From NCBI RefSeq assembly GCF_008831285.2, contig NC_045144.1, forward strand, positions 25,373,716-25,437,715: a stretch of 64,000 nucleotides of DNA, read 5' to 3'. The translations under genes and the position numbers were made by a program. A model generated the notes under the pieces. The model was given only the letters and a program-made list of their open reading frames with translations. It had not been told where the DNA came from and did not search any database. The stretch comes from Nymphaea colorata. Lineage: Eukaryota > Streptophyta > Magnoliopsida > Nymphaeales > Nymphaeaceae. Positions within the stretch are counted from its first letter, which is position 1, and each line of letters starts with the position of its first letter. Positions 1 through 13,500 of the stretch are shown here, one piece after another.

Positions 1-560
1 TCTCCACAAGCTTTGCGCAGAAGCCATTAACGTTCCTGGCGCAGATGGCCATCCTACCTCCTTTTCCATCTGATCTTCACAACCTCTACGTCCTTGCTGC
101 CGCTTCTGTCACCTTGCTCAACCAGCGGCAGCAGAAGAAGAACGTGAATCAGGGCAAGCAGAAGAAGAAGGTGAAGAAGACTAGCAAGAGGAAGCAGAAA
201 CGGCCAACTCCACTTGCACCTCGTAGGGTGCAGCTGCAGCAAAGGGCTCCTGCAGGATGGCTGCTAGAGCTGCTGGCTGAGCATGGAGGCATGGCCCACC
301 GGCGTTACTGTGTGCCAAGAAGTTGACTCAACCGGTTCGCCATTCCAAGGAACATCGTCTATGACGTCTTGCAACCTCTTATGGACGATGATGAATGGAA
401 GTTGGGCTATGATGAATGGAAGTCGGCCTGCAATACAGGAGGAAGGATTGGAGAAGGAGGGGGCAAAGCCATGACAAGGACGTGGTTGAGGTGTGGTGCT
501 TCTGCCATGGCTCTGCACTTCCCATTTTGTGTCGTCAGAGGAGGTGGGGAAGAAGAAGGC
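1..560. other. unassigned GC-richer stretch, coding-like but unrecognised
   Basis: A plus-strand open frame at 45-326 would encode a lysine/arginine/glutamine-rich segment with KKK and RKQK runs, and a second frame continues to about 560. I see no family motif, no splice-supported continuation and no partner exon. Base composition is richer in G+C than the flanking AT-rich DNA, so it could be the end of a gene or transposon lying mostly outside the window. I do not call a gene here. Confidence 0.25.
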
Positions 561-2040
561 AGAAAAAATGAATAGGATGGACTGGTATAGGTAGAATTAT
601 TGAGCGGTTGGTGTCTTCTCTATCCACTATAGATGAAATGTCTATAACCATGATTTTATATATTTTAATCTTCAATTTTATATATTTGAATAGTAGAAAA
701 AATCAATAAAAAGCAATAATATGAAATTAAAAAACCTACCTTTTTAATGAATAAATGGCAATAATGTTCAACTAAAAAATGACAATGTCCCAAAACTTCT
801 ATATTAACATAACGGGCCTTGAATGATTAAAATATTCTTGTCATATAATTTTTTAGTTTGCAAATATTATATAATCTGAATCCATTATATTAAAACCACA
901 TATCCAAGAGCTTTTAGGGTTGAACATTTCATTGTGAGAAAAAGTAATAAAGAATCATTTATCAAGTAATCATTTCAACTAATACGAAAGAAGAAAAGGA
1001 AAAAGTGGAACAAAGAGAGCATCTCACTAAGCTTTTGCTTTCACATGCTGATAAAAACTGCTTCATATCGCAAAAGCGAGAGGAGGAGACATTGTTGTGT
1101 AGAGATGGTTGACAATCCAATTTATAGTAGAGAAATTAGCCCAATAAAGAAATTATAGATATAAATGCAAAATTATCAATAGTCAATTTTTTGTAAGTTC
1201 ATTGCCTTTTACACATTAATTTGCTATATATTGGATTAGGACTGGTAGTTAGGATAACAAAAAATCCTTCTATATTAGTTGAATTTCAACATCCATAGTG
1301 GAAACAAATAGATACTAGTAGTGTTTGGTTCCATTTATATATTGATTCTCATGGCATTTTACTTTTAAAGAAGATTTAAGATTACAACCAAAGGATTTAT
1401 GAAGATCTTAAAAGTAATGAAGGCGTGAACTGGTGGGGAGAGGACCATGAGTTCCAACCCCTTGCCCACCATCCGTGTTAATCGTAGGTAAAATCTTCTT
1501 TTTACTGATGCAGAAAAGCTTGTGTGTTTTGTACCGGGAGTCTCACCATGCAAGGCTTCATGATTTGAGAAACTTTCACTATACAGTCTTACATTATACT
1601 AAGAAAAAATACACCTTAAGTTACCTCCGATCTAGTGATTGGACTTGACGGAAAGTCAAAATACTAGGTTATAAACATTTCTTGCATGATAGTTAGAGCT
1701 GAGCAAATTGGCAATAAATTGTAATTTGTACTACCTATGCAACAATTTTAACACTCCTTCTAAAATACAAATACCAAGTTATAAACATTTACTGCATGAG
1801 GGTTTATCCTAACTCTCCATGTACATACTCCAGGTTATAAACAATTACTGCATGAGGGTTTATGGTGCGAGGGGGCCCCATAACACTTTGTTACCATCCC
1901 ATGAATCTACTTCAAAATTGGGACATATTCATATAACTCTTAATCAATCAGTAGATGTCCAAATTTACATATACGGTCGTGGGACCAAATTTGCAGACAC
2001 CTTAGTGTTAGAAAGTAAATTGATTGACCAACATATTTAT
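561..2040. other. AT-rich intergenic DNA with a short dispersed repeat
   Basis: No gene is visible. A short repeat with the core GGTTATAAACA then GCATGA occurs three times in the same orientation, at about 1666-1696, 1776-1810 and 1832-1864; the last two share a longer tail with CTGCATGAGGGTTTAT. The copies may be remnants of one duplicated repeat. Confidence 0.4.
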
Positions 2041-2046
2041 AGTAAG

Positions 2047-2400
2047 ATCAATCACGAAAGAGAAAGGGCGAGGGCAGGTCGGGGGCTGAGACGAAGGTGC
2101 AGGAGAGAAAAAGAAAGGGCGACCGCATTTCAGGGGGTGGAGATGGAGGAGAAGGAGAGAAAGAGAAAGGGTGAGGGCAGCTCAGGGGTGGAGACGGAGA
2201 AGGAGAGAAAGAGAAAGGGTGACGGCAGCTCGGGGGCAAAGAAGGAGAGAAAGAGAGGAGAATGAGAGAGAGAAAAAGGGCAACAGCAGCTCGGAGTGGA
2301 AACGGAGGAGAATGAGAGAAAGAGAAAGGGTAAGGGCAGCTCGGGGGGCGGTGGCGAGTGCAGCTCAGGGGGAGGGCCGTTTTGTTCCACGATGTTCCGA
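2047..2400 (+). repeat. purine-rich GA minisatellite
   Basis: About six imperfect tandem units of roughly 42-60 bp, each built as AGAAAGGG, then a G-rich piece ending CAGCTCGGGG, then GGAGAAGGAGAGAAAG. The plus strand is almost entirely purine, which explains long open frames on both strands (Glu/Arg/Lys-rich on plus, Ser/Pro/Phe-rich on minus); these frames are by-products of the repeat and not genes. Such asymmetric tracts can form triplex or G-quadruplex structures. Confidence 0.75.
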
Positions 2401-4060
2401 GGGTTAGGTCGGAACAGTATGGAAGAGAGGATAATTTATACTCTCTGTCCAATCACTGTCGTGTCCATCCTATAATGTGGACAGTGTTTGATAAAAAAAT
2501 TGACTAAACATGACACACTTGTTCTATTTCGCGTGTCATATGCCCATCAAATGCCCTCTTAGTGTTAAAAAGTAAATTGATTTATCAACATAGTCATAGT
2601 AAGATCAAGCAGGAAAGTTGCAAATATATGCTGGCATGGAGGACTTGTGAAGGCACCCTTTCATGACAGAAATGGTGAGGAAGATGTCCTCCATGCTATT
2701 CGGAACTGATTCAAGTAGCAATCTGCTGCTAAAATATAAAAACTATTTAGAAACGATAAGAAAATTAAAATAATCAAAGATACAAACAAAAATAAAAAAT
2801 AAATTTATTGATAAGCCAATGTGAAATTATGGCGGATGGAGAACAAAATTTTAGTGAACTGAATTGGCAATTATTTGAAAAAAAAAAAAATCATTGTTTA
2901 AGTAAAAAAATAAATAGATGTGTTTTAAAATTAAAGAAATTATTTTTTCTCACGAAGTTGGTGTTTGCTTGCTGCTCACTTAGGGTAAGCCAAGGAAATC
3001 CCACTGCCCAGTGAGATCTAAGCATCCATGTCTACCAACCTCGTTATGTGTGTTATACTGGTGCACAAATTTTTGTGCTCTGGTTAATGTTTAAAATATC
3101 CTTATTTTACGTTGAAAAAAACTTTTTGTAAAAACAAAAATTAAAGTTAAAAAATAAAAAGACTATGGAAAACATTTCTTTTTAACAAATTACCAAAATA
3201 TCCTTCCTTTATCACTTCCTTTCCTATGGGCATAATATATTCTTGAAATTTATGGTCATTTATATATTTTTTCACATCGACTTCACCTACACCTTTTTGA
3301 AATGAATGCCCTGAAATATAAGTACCAATGCCCTGAAATGTAAGTACCAAAGCGACACCGATACTAATATCAACAACATTGTCTGACACTTTGGGGTTGT
3401 TTGATGAAGCCAGAATTATGAAATTTTAAAATTAAAATTATCATTTTGATGAAATGGGAATTATGTTATCAAACAAAAAAAAAATGATCTGGAATTGTAG
3501 GCCCATTCTTAAATCACAACTTTGGAATTAACGATTCTACCCTAAGAGGTAGAATTATGATTCTAGAATTTTAGAATTTTTCCAAGGTTTTCTATTCATC
3601 AATTTCACATTTTTAATTCCTGGTTTTATCAATCACGTTTTTTCATTTTGGAAAATAAAATTATAAACTATCAAGGGAAAGTAGAACTGGAATATTCATT
3701 CTAACTCTAGTTTGACGTGGAATTTTGTTTATAGAATGTGAGTATAAAGAATTGATGAATGTGAAAACGAAAAGGGTTCCTGAATGTGAATGTTAGTCTA
3801 AAGAATTGATGGTAGGTATATTCATAATGCTGCTAGCTAGGGTTTATATCTAAATCCATACATTACATATATAATAATCAATCAAAATTTTCAAAGTTAA
3901 AGAGAAACGAGATGAAAATATATAATATTGATAGATTAAAATTAAAGAAAAAATTATGTTTGCAAATATAACAAGTAACCTTCTGTCATTTGACCCTGAT
4001 CTTATTAATAAACTAAGTAGGGTAATGAATTTGATTAAAGGGATAAATACTCGTAAAATG
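2401..4060. other. AT-rich intergenic DNA, nothing gene-like
   Basis: No conserved coding sequence was found. A small imperfect inverted repeat lies at about 3397-3475: GTTGTTTGAT near the left end is mirrored by ATCAAACAAA at the right, with AATTATG on the inner side of both arms, suggesting a very short MITE fragment. The rest is AT-rich with homopolymer runs. Confidence 0.35.
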
Positions 4061-4064
4061 AGGC

Positions 4065-4620
4065 AAATTTCAAGTTTATTAATATGCCTTAGCATGTTTA
4101 ACTATATTATGTTATATTAGTACATGATTAGCTATACCCCAGCTTGTTATATCAACCTCCATTTTTTTTTTGTATTTAAATTTGCATTTGATTTACAGAT
4201 TCAAACTTCGTTTGAGTATCATTGTTAGAGTCCATCCTAATAAACGCGAACTCTCATTTGTTCTGCCATGTTTTTTATTCTGTTTTATGATTTTGATCCG
4301 TTTTAATTTCTTTTTTTGTCCTTTTGATCCACTGGTTCCACCGTTCATTTTTTTCTATTAAGATGAGATGTTTTTTTACTCAATTCCTCTCAATAAATTT
4401 GCATAGCTCCACTGATCTATCAAATGTCGAAGTTGATCATCTTCCAATTGCTTGTAGATATAAAGCTTACAAAACAATAGATTTAAGTTCAGTTGAACAC
4501 GGGACCATGATTGATGGTGACACAGTCGCACAGACAATATGTTTTGCAGATGATGCATGGTGCGCGATTGAAACTCTTATACAGCTAGTGGCGAAACCAG
4601 GATATTTTTGTTGAGGAACA
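4065..4620. repeat. non-coding repeat, copy 1 (paired with 4785-5050 and 5965-6780)
   Basis: The part from about 4355 to 4610 (starting CTATTAAGATGAGATG and ending near AGTGGCGAAACCAGG) recurs at 4785-5045 in direct orientation with scattered differences and small indels. Its left part (about 4067-4330, including ACATGATTAGCTATA, ACAGATTCAAACTTCG and GTTTTATGATTT) recurs at 5965-6037 and 6650-6780. The whole looks like a transposon-derived repeat unit present in several degraded copies. The AGTGGCGAARCCA edge resembles the widespread plant repeat terminus AGTGGCGGAGCCA. Confidence 0.6.
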
Positions 4621-4735
4621 CTCGGGGTGGGTGCCGGGCTGGGCCACCAGCAGGGGCCTGGTACGGGCCAGGGCTCGGGCCCAATGGGCAGGCTCAGATC
4701 GGCCCGACGTGGCCCAGTCCGGCCCGATTACATTT
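4621..4735. repeat. GC-rich GGCCCG-type spacer between repeat copies
   Basis: A sharply bounded GC-rich island with repeated GGGCTGGGCC, GGGCCAGGGC and CGGCCCGA words between two AT-rich repeat copies. The composition resembles the subterminal regions of plant hAT-type MITEs, but I could not define termini or a target duplication. Confidence 0.35.
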
Positions 4736-4784
4736 AAACAATTAACTTTAATATCTTTAATTTACGGATTCAAACCTCTTCTTT

Positions 4785-5050
4785 TTTCTATTAAGATGAG
4801 ATGTTTCTTACTCAATTCCCCTTAATAAAATTTTCTATAATTGCATAGCTCCACTGATCTATCAAATCTCGAAGTTCATCTTCTTCCCATTGCTTGTAGA
4901 TATAAAGCTTACCAAACACAGTAGAATAAGCTCAGTTGAACGTGAGATCATGATTGGTGGTGACAGAGAATATGTTTTGCAGATGTTGCGTGGTGCGTGA
5001 TCGAAACTCTGTTGCCGCTAGTGGCGAAGCCAAAATATTTTTGGTGAGTC
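4785..5050. repeat. non-coding repeat, copy 2
   Basis: Direct repeat of about 4355-4610. It shares TAAGATGAGATGTTT, GCATAGCTCCACTGATCTAT, GCTTGTAGATATAAAGCTTAC and the edge AGTGGCGAAGCCA. Differences include a CAGTCGCACA-containing segment that is present in copy 1 and missing here. The repeat is non-coding: the open frame in copy 1 is not preserved in copy 2. Confidence 0.65.
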
Positions 5051-5342
5051 ACCAACACAGGTTTGATGTGAGTTTCTCTACTTAATATTTAAGTCATCAC
5101 TATGTCATTTTTCATTTTTTTCAATAAAAACTTTTGATGGTCTGGTGTGGGCAAACTCCCCCAAAATGAAAAGATCAAAAAGTATACCACATGATAAAAA
5201 ATTCTTAAAAAGACCCAGCCCTGTCTTTTTTTTTATAAGGAGTGTATATTTGTTGTGTACATATGCTTGTGCATACAACTCGATATCATAAACAAGGTTG
5301 GGGTTTATGGTTTTTTCAACATGAACCTCATCACTTTTTCAT

Positions 5343-5972
5343 AAATTTGCATACCGGAAAAAAAAAATCAGAAAATACACAAGACCTAAGCTTGGCACCT
5401 AAGAAAATACTTTTAAATGAGGACAAATTTCTGGAAAAAAGTGGATTTTTTTTGGCAGGCATCATGATCCAAACAGTTGGCATCAGAAATCAGTGGTGAT
5501 AACAAAGAAATAAATTGAATCAACCAGACTTCTGATGCAGTACTGGATCAATGGCGTCTATGCTAAATCGATTATATACGAATTAACAAAAGCACGGGAA
5601 TGCACGGAGGGCTTTGCGGCAGGGTCTCATAGCTTTTATTAGAGAAGAGTCTCCTTGTAGAGCTTTCTTGAGTCTTAATATCACAAATGTTCTAAATACC
5701 CAATACAAATTTTGAACATGTTCACTTGAAATTTCAAGGTTTTCTATATGCATGATAGTTTAACTTAATGCCTTCACGTTGGCAAGTGTAGGAAACAAGA
5801 AGGATGAACTAATAAAATTTAAATGTAAGAGTCCATCTATGGATAATAGTGCAAAAGATGAGCACATTAATCAAATATTCTCCATTACAATTACCCAAAA
5901 AAAAAAGCAGGAAACACAAAACCTAAGCTTGGCACCTAAGAAAGTACTTCTAAATGAAGACAAATTTCAAGT
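5343..5972. repeat. second duplicated short repeat (two copies, 5343-5440 and 5893-5972)
   Basis: Both copies run from an A-rich tract through CCTAAGCTTGGCACCTAAGA and TTAAATGA/CTAAATGA to GACAAATTT. They lie about 550 bp apart in the same orientation. The sequence between them has no recognisable gene. The right copy leads directly into the repeat described at 4065-4620, so the two repeat types seem to form one longer element. Confidence 0.55.
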
Positions 5973-6780
5973 TTAGTAGGGGTTGCATTAGCATCTTTAA
6001 CTATATTCAATTACATTAGGACATGATTAACTATATGGTATGGAGGTAGTATGGTAGTACTTCTCTTCTTTTAGAAGGTGGTATCGTAATTTTACTTATT
6101 GATTTAACAATTAATCTGACGGACACGGATTTATAATTTTTTTTATCAAAACACGGAAAAGATAGATGTGCTTCTAACGATACTAAAAATGTAGGTGTGT
6201 CTTTTATTATAGTCAAAACCGTAGGGTGTGTTTTAGAAAATAAGTCCTGTATCGAAGGTTTTCAAAGAAACAGAGGGACACAAAATAAAGGAAGGAGAAG
6301 AGATCTCCCCCAAAGCTCGGTAACGCGGGGTTGTAGCTCAAGTGGGGGCGCGCTGAGCTCGGTGATGCGGGCTTGTAACCTAATTATAAGGGGCGCATAA
6401 AGTGAAGGGACGCCACAAAGGGGGGACAGGTTTGGCGGGGGATAGCTTGAAGTTCCATTGGGGGCTGCGTTGTTCCAAGCCAAGAGTTGGCCCTGCATGC
6501 CCGGCCGACGGGCTGGGGTTGGCTGAGTCTGTTGTTGTTTCAAGCCGTCAGTTGACTCAGCATGCCCAGCCGGGCTGGGGTGGGCTGAGGCCGCTCTTGT
6601 CATTGGAACAACGGACCTCGATTGCTGACCCTGTCCTCCATACGGACTTCCACTTTTTCTATATATTTGACAGATTCAAACTTCTTTTGAATGCCATTAG
6701 AGTTCACCCTAAGAAAATTTGTTTTTGTTCAGTTTTATGATTTAGACCCATTTTGATTCCTGTCCTTTTTTTATCTAGGC
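5965..6780. repeat. third degraded copy of the 4065-4620 repeat, split by a GC-rich insert
   Basis: Positions 5965-6037 match 4067-4135 and positions 6650-6780 match about 4180-4330 (ACAGATTCAAACTT, AGAGTTCACCCTAA, AGTTTTATGATTTAGA, TTTGTTC). Between them lies a GC-rich stretch (about 6300-6620) with repeated AGCTCGGT, GGGCTGGGGT and CATGCCC words. This GC-rich part is unlike all flanking DNA and carries no recognised coding sequence; it may be a separate insertion. Confidence 0.5.
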
Positions 6781-7517
6781 AGTTCATTGTGATTAAAAAA
6801 AAACTCCGTTGTAGTCAGTGGTGGATGAGGGATATGAAGGAGTGCTAAACATGTAGAGAACTGCTGTGAATTGTTGATAAATGCTTTTTTTTTTTGGGCA
6901 CCGTGTGGGCAATTGCTCACATGGTGCCCGCACCTGCCGACATCAAGGGTTTTGTGGAAAAAGAATCTCCCACATGGTAAAAGTGGCTTGAACTATCAGA
7001 AGAGTATAGTTTTGACATGGCATAAAATGAATCCCATAAGCATGCAAGAGCTTCGAACAATTTCAGTTCAGTTCTACATTTTTCAAATGCGCGACAGAAT
7101 TAAATACGTTTGTGTTAATATTAGGTGTAAACTGATGGTCCAAAACCGTGATCTGGTAGCATTTCAGCTAGACACTGTAACGCCATGAGCATGAGGTTAT
7201 CAACTTTGAGTCTTTGATCCTGTGGCTCACCATTTGTAGCCAATGCATACCTTTAATAGTTGCACAGCCAACGTGTTGAAGCCTTCGTAATTAACAATTG
7301 ATTTTACATGAACAGAAGATTAAACCAGTGCTTACAACCTCATGAAATGAAGCAAAATACTCAAGCAAACCAGAAACAGAACTTGAGCGAACCATTATCT
7401 TACAATGAGGAGCGAGAATTAGTCGGATCAGGCAGTACCAAGATGCAGCACCCGGTCAGCACGTTCAGATCGGCAGAGCTCAGGTAACTTTATTAGATGA
7501 CCAAAGTTGGTGCATCC
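6781..7517. other. intergenic DNA downstream of CAP-H
   Basis: No gene recognised. On the minus strand this is the 3' flank of CAP-H; a TTTATT at 7489-7494 (AATAAA on the gene strand) lies just after the stop and is a possible but very close polyadenylation signal. An AGTGGTGGATGAGG word at about 6820 resembles the AGTGGCGGAGCCA-type repeat edge. Confidence 0.35.
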
Positions 7518-10500
7518 TCAAATGGCTATTTTTGCAGCATTGAGGGATCCAGCAGGCATTCTAATGAAGAGCTCATCAAAGCTGGCTGAGTGTTGAATGC
7601 TTAAGCAGTGCTCGTTTGCCAAATGAAGTAAGCAAATGAAACACAAGTGTGGAGAGATATCCTTTGCTGCAGCTGCAGGACAGTTTTCTGGCAAGCGGCG
7701 TAAGACGTGCCTGAATGATAAGGCCTCGTCATTTTCCTGTGCAGGAAAGCACACCCGAACAGGTTATGAAATCCTTTGAATACCCACACGACACTTTCCG
7801 TAATGTGGACTTCGCTAAAATTTACTCTATAAGGAGAAAATCGCCGGAAATAAAAAAGAATACAAATTTTCATTAAAAAATTATGATCACCAAATTTAAC
7901 ACATATAGGTTGTTTTTTATTTCTCATGGTCCTACTACCCCTCCGATGACTACAGGCTACAAAATGAAGTTTGCAGTGAACGTCCAACTACAGCACAGCA
8001 GCAACTAAAGGTTTAAAGTCTAAATAATATAAAATGTAATATTTGACGCTTCCAAGTTCCAAGCCTAGTGCTTCAAATTGTTATTAATTACAAGTTTATA
8101 ACCAAATATTAAAAAAATAATTAATTTGTAATGTTCTACGCACGCATATTTAAGTTTTTTTTGAGGCCCTAATTAAACTGAACCCTAGAAAATACACATT
8201 AAAAAAATCTGTTAATTAAATTGATTTTTAAATTACAGCATTCTTGTAAAAATAGAAAAATGGCCAAACCAAAAAAAAATAACTGTTCTCAATCAGACTA
8301 GATAATATTTAAATTTTTAGTTGAAGAATTAAAAATTCTGAAAAAGAGAAAAAAGCAGAAAAACAGATTCAATTAATAACATCAAATCAGCCAGTTCAGG
8401 CCCAACTTCGATGGATTAGCAGAACTTTGCTCAATTCATGCGCATCCTGAATTGAAGGACGCATTGACTTGTTTCCTTCCACTTTGGACGCTAACTAAAA
8501 GTTTGAAAAGGATCTGAAGGGATACCAGATTAGAAGTTGCAAGGAGTTCTTGCATGCAGACCCACAATGTCCCCTTCAAAGCATGGACATCGACTTGCTT
8601 TGATGACTTGTCATACTGAACTTCAATTTTGTTGACCTATATATTTCAAAAAAAACACAATTAGATTAAATTTTAAAAAAAAAAAACAAAAAAAACCTGC
8701 AACATGGTACCCAAGGAATAAAGAGGAAGCAACAATAGAACATAAATGACAAATCTATTCTGCAGTCAAAGGGTGAAGTAATTTAATTAAGAGCAACCAA
8801 CAAGGAGAGGAAAAAGGAAGCAAATAACTAAACTAGGTGTTAAAGAAACATGAGAGTAGCCTAAGAGGGATTTAATTGACCAAACCCATTACACAAGAAC
8901 ACATGGAACACTTGTCTGTGCATTCCTGTCAAACATGTTTGAAGCATTTCTCACTACTCAACCTCTCACCATGGAATGATAAGGAACGGAATCTCTCCCT
9001 CCCTTACTCTCTCTCTCACTTAAGGGGCTGCAGTCCCTTGTGCAGTTTGGCTGAAGAAGGAGAACAGGCAGACTCTCTTTCTGATAGAAGTTATTTGTCT
9101 GGAGTTTAGATCCACTTGTTTCCCTCATCTATAATAATCAGCTTTCAACGTAAATTATCGTTTGACTTGAGATTAATTGTTTGGGAATATAATTTATTTC
9201 TTCACTTCAATTCCGTTTGCTTCCCTGTGATTTCCATTTCCCTATTTTTCCTACAATAGGTGTTCATGCTACTTTGAACCTTTGACCATGAGATTTTAGG
9301 AGGGACCCTCCTAATCTCTCCATCCTGGTCAATTTAACAGAAAATTATAGATATTTCCATCCACTTATATTGCCATCTGAATAGTTGCTTGTAAGAAGGT
9401 TACACTACAACATGAGTACCAAGATGGAATTCATATAGACAATACACAAATTTTGAGTTTTTTCTAATCGAAAAGATCCATTTTGTGCAAATGAAAACAA
9501 ACGGCACCAACAGAAAAGAATGCTATGTCAAATGGAAAAACAATGTAATACCTGACGGGGACGTGAAACCAAGCCATCTGAATCATCGACGTCACTATGA
9601 GCATCTCCAAAATCAAAAGGGTAGGAGCTCTCGTTTTCATCAAGGCATGATTCTGGCTGTTCACAGCTGTCACTTCGATTTCTTGAATCCTCTAACAGAA
9701 GGTGAAGGAAAGCAACAAGCAATGGAAAAAAGAACTTGTTAGAACAGCCATCTAAACCTATAATACATGGAAGCAGTGAACAAAACAAGTTATCAACAAA
9801 ATCCATGTTAATCTTAAGAGGGAAGGGAAAGTGTTCTACTAAGAAGAAACTGATAAAAATGGACTACTATTTGATTTATCGTGAACTTTTCAAAGCAATC
9901 AGATTCAAAAAATATCATTGTGGAAACCAAAGGCAGAGCACTTCCAAGCTCAACCACAAAGAAGTCACCCTAGTAGGATTTTGGTAACGTCCCTTTTCTA
10001 TCAACAATCAGACATTGACAAGAAAATGCACATGCTTTCAAGTAATATCATTGTGGTGACTCAAGCCGGGTACTTTCCAACTCTATCACAAAACTGCCCA
10101 CCCTAGTTGGAGTTTTCTAATGTTCCTTTTCCATCAGCAGCAGTCAGGCACTAACAAGAAAGTATGAATAGCTTAAATGGGAAGTGCATGGACACGTCTG
10201 AGAAACTGAAGCAGGAAATGCACATCAATTTGCTGGAGCTACCAGATTAGGCTAATAAATCATGGAAAAAAATGCTTGACAGAAACATACCGTAACAGTG
10301 CTTCCTTTTTCCGCCTATGCACTGCAAAATGAATTACACATTAGACTGAACCAAGTAAAATTTAAATACCAGAAAAGGAAACCTGAAACCAATACAAGGC
10401 ACTAGCCAAATATGCCATATGAAACCAAACCTCACCATAACACTGGGAAGAAGGAACAATTTGACAAGATCTTCAGGCTGGTAATGACAGTCTTCTGGAA

Positions 10501-13500
10501 GAAGAGTGCTACTACGAACACGATTTGCAGGTAAAAGTATTGATTTCTGGCTTTTAGGAGGTGCAAATAAATCAAGACTTTCCAGTGCTGATATGCTTGT
10601 GAAATCAATAGAAAAGGCTTCTCGTTTTCTGTTATTTGGTTTCTTGGCAATTGGTTGTGATTCAGTTGAAGAATCTAGAATTGAATCTGAACCTAGAATG
10701 AACAAACGTGAGGCCTTCAATTAATCTAAAGAAGCATAAATAAACCAACCACAATAAAGCATATCGAAAAAATGGAGCATCTGATCGATAGCAGCAATTG
10801 TAACTTATATACCTTTTGCCTTCCTATACTTCCAATGGTCAGGACCAGCCCAAGCATTAGTCTTTGAGGAGAAGGCTAACCCTAAAATTAAATAGTCCAT
10901 TTCCTCATAGTTGTCACCTCTTTCATCTTCATGAGGTGCATAGTTATCACCTAGGGCATCCTGTCAATGACTTTAATTAACCATCCAAGCGACAAATGTG
11001 AAGATGCTTTAGAAAAATACTATGGACGATACCTCTTCATTAGACACCAAATTCGGAAATATAGTAGTGGAATGCTCATCTGCGGTGCTCAACTGGTCCT
11101 CATGTTCAAAATCACATGGTTCATAACCATCAAACTGGTTTGCTTCTATCTCCACTTCTGGCTCCATCATGCTGTCACAAGTTTCATCCATATCATATCT
11201 CGTTGCTTTTTGGCTTGTAAAAGCTGCAAATTGTCTCTGATTTTCTTCATCGAACAGTGCAACAATATCTTGAAGCGTTGGAGAAATTTCATTTTTTATG
11301 GACATTCCAGACATCATCTTCTCAATGCAATCTACAAAAAAGTGTCATTTATTGTGTTATCACATATTTAGCCTAGGCAAAAGGGCATAATTTTTTTCTC
11401 ATTAATCGGCACTTTACCACTTGCAAAAGAGATGTCAATTGTTTCTAAACTTGTGCTTGTTTTTTCTGAAGTGCTCTTTCCAGGAACTTCCATAGAATCA
11501 AAAAGTACCCGACAACCACCATAAACACCTAAATTGTTCAAAAGTAGTCCTCTGGCACCTCCTTCATCAAACTGTGCAGATGTTTGATGATATAAAGGAT
11601 CCACAGTGAATGCCACTACAAGCCAATTAGACAAAGAGTTGGTGGATGATTGATCAGGTTTTATGCAGAACAGGATACAGAAGCAACCTATTTGGCTTCA
11701 AAGGAGGAAAAAATATCGCACCATCAAATTTCTTCAAATTGAGAGCCTCAAAAGATGATTCTAGTGTTGATAGTGGAAATGCCTGCATAAAACAGATAAT
11801 ATGATGATTCTATATGTACATAATTATGACAAATTAGATAATATTTTGCACCTTCTTCTCCATTTCTTTCTTAACCACATTCTCCTCCTGTCCTGTGTTG
11901 GTGCAATCACCTTCAGCAGCTGCTTCTTCTGCAATGATGAGTCACGCATAATAGTCAATAATTAAAGGACCCATACCACAACTATGAAAATTCAATCAGA
12001 CGACAAGACTCAAGTTTTATGGATAGGCTCAAAATTTAGTAATAGAAGATTTAACTATTGAAGGGAGGAAAAAAAATTGCATATGATGATTGCTTGCAAA
12101 TGAAAACATGCAAAAAGAAAATAAGAAACAGAATATCTTGTGCTTGCTTTGTGAAAGATCAAGCTTCAACGCTTCAACACTTCAAGCATCCATTTAGTTG
12201 CTGTAAATCTTTAAAAAAATGGATACTGTGGTGCTGTGTGGCATGAGATAAATGCATATCCATAGCATGTCAAACACCATATCCCTGTTACATTAATAGA
12301 AGGTTAAAAATTCATCTGGGAGAAACAGATTCACTGTTTTTGGTAAAAAGTAAATGCCATAGGACGAGCAAATCGTGATCTTTGAATCAAAAATTCTGAT
12401 TCAATCGGTTCTCATTTCCGCTAGTCCACTATTGTACTGCCTACAGTACCTGAATTTAGGTGGGAAGTTCCTTGAAATAATAAATGTTTTAATAAAACAC
12501 AACCAAACCAGCAGATCCAGTTTTAGAAAGTCTGTTGGATACTCGTTCGTGGAAATTCCTTTTCATAGATCCCATAACTTCGAAACCCAGTGACTCGTTC
12601 AAGGTGCCTTACTAGGTCAACTAGTAGGTTGACATGGCCCTCATATGCCTAGCTTCATTATACGGACCCATTAGCATAAATTCGTTATATATGAATAGCT
12701 ACACTAAATTGTCAGACCAAATATGCAATAAACAAAATTTCCAAAATACCAAACCTCCGTCCTCACGCCCTGCACGGTTAATTCCCCCAAGAACTTTGTA
12801 TGCTTCCGAATGTGCTGAATCAACTCTCAACGAGTAAATCTTCACCCCAGCTTCCAATGTACAGCTAGCCTAGAAAAGGCTACGTCTTGTCAATTGGAGT
12901 AGAATAGAGTAGAGTATAAAGAGAGAGAAAGAGAGAGAGAGAGGTTGGGGGATGGGGAGGAGGAGGGGAAGGGGAAGGGGTCACGGTCGCTTACCTTCTG
13001 GAAATTGGTCTCAGTGTCGTCATCTTCCACTTTGATAATGACACTCAAGTGATCTATAAGACTCAGCTCCCACGTATTCTTTTGGTTTATTTTCTAAAAA
13101 GGAAAATTAACAAAAGAGCAGCCTTTGAGAACTGAAAGAAAGTGTTAAGCAGAAAATCCATATTAAAAGATTATAACAAAATATTTGCATAATAACAGGA
13201 GGAACCGCGGAATTCTTTGAAGGAAATGAGAAAACAAAGTAAAATGGCATCAGAAACATATTGAGTTGTTTTTAAAGCTCAGATGCAAATAGATTACTTT
13301 CACAAACAGCAGGAAACTTATGAAAATTTTAAATATTGAGTAGAAGTTGGTGCAGTAGCCACGAAAGAAAGGAAAATTATGTAAGGGCAAAATATGGGCG
13401 TACATTTTCACTGGCGAGCTTGATGCAGTTCTGGAAGAGCTCGACAATCTGGGCCTTGCAGAGCAGGTCCTCTCCCGCAGGGAGCGCTTCTCGATCGGCG

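Noticed and set aside
2048-2452. Long open frames on both strands through the GA-rich block
   Set aside because: They arise from the purine minisatellite; the products are Glu/Arg or Ser/Pro/Phe repeats with no domain or splice support.
10291-10321. Alternative reading of CAP-H exon 10 giving the basic stretch HRRKKEALLR
   Set aside because: It does not keep phase with exons 9 and 11; the acceptor giving a 31-nt exon preserves the frame on both sides, although the basic reading looks attractive.
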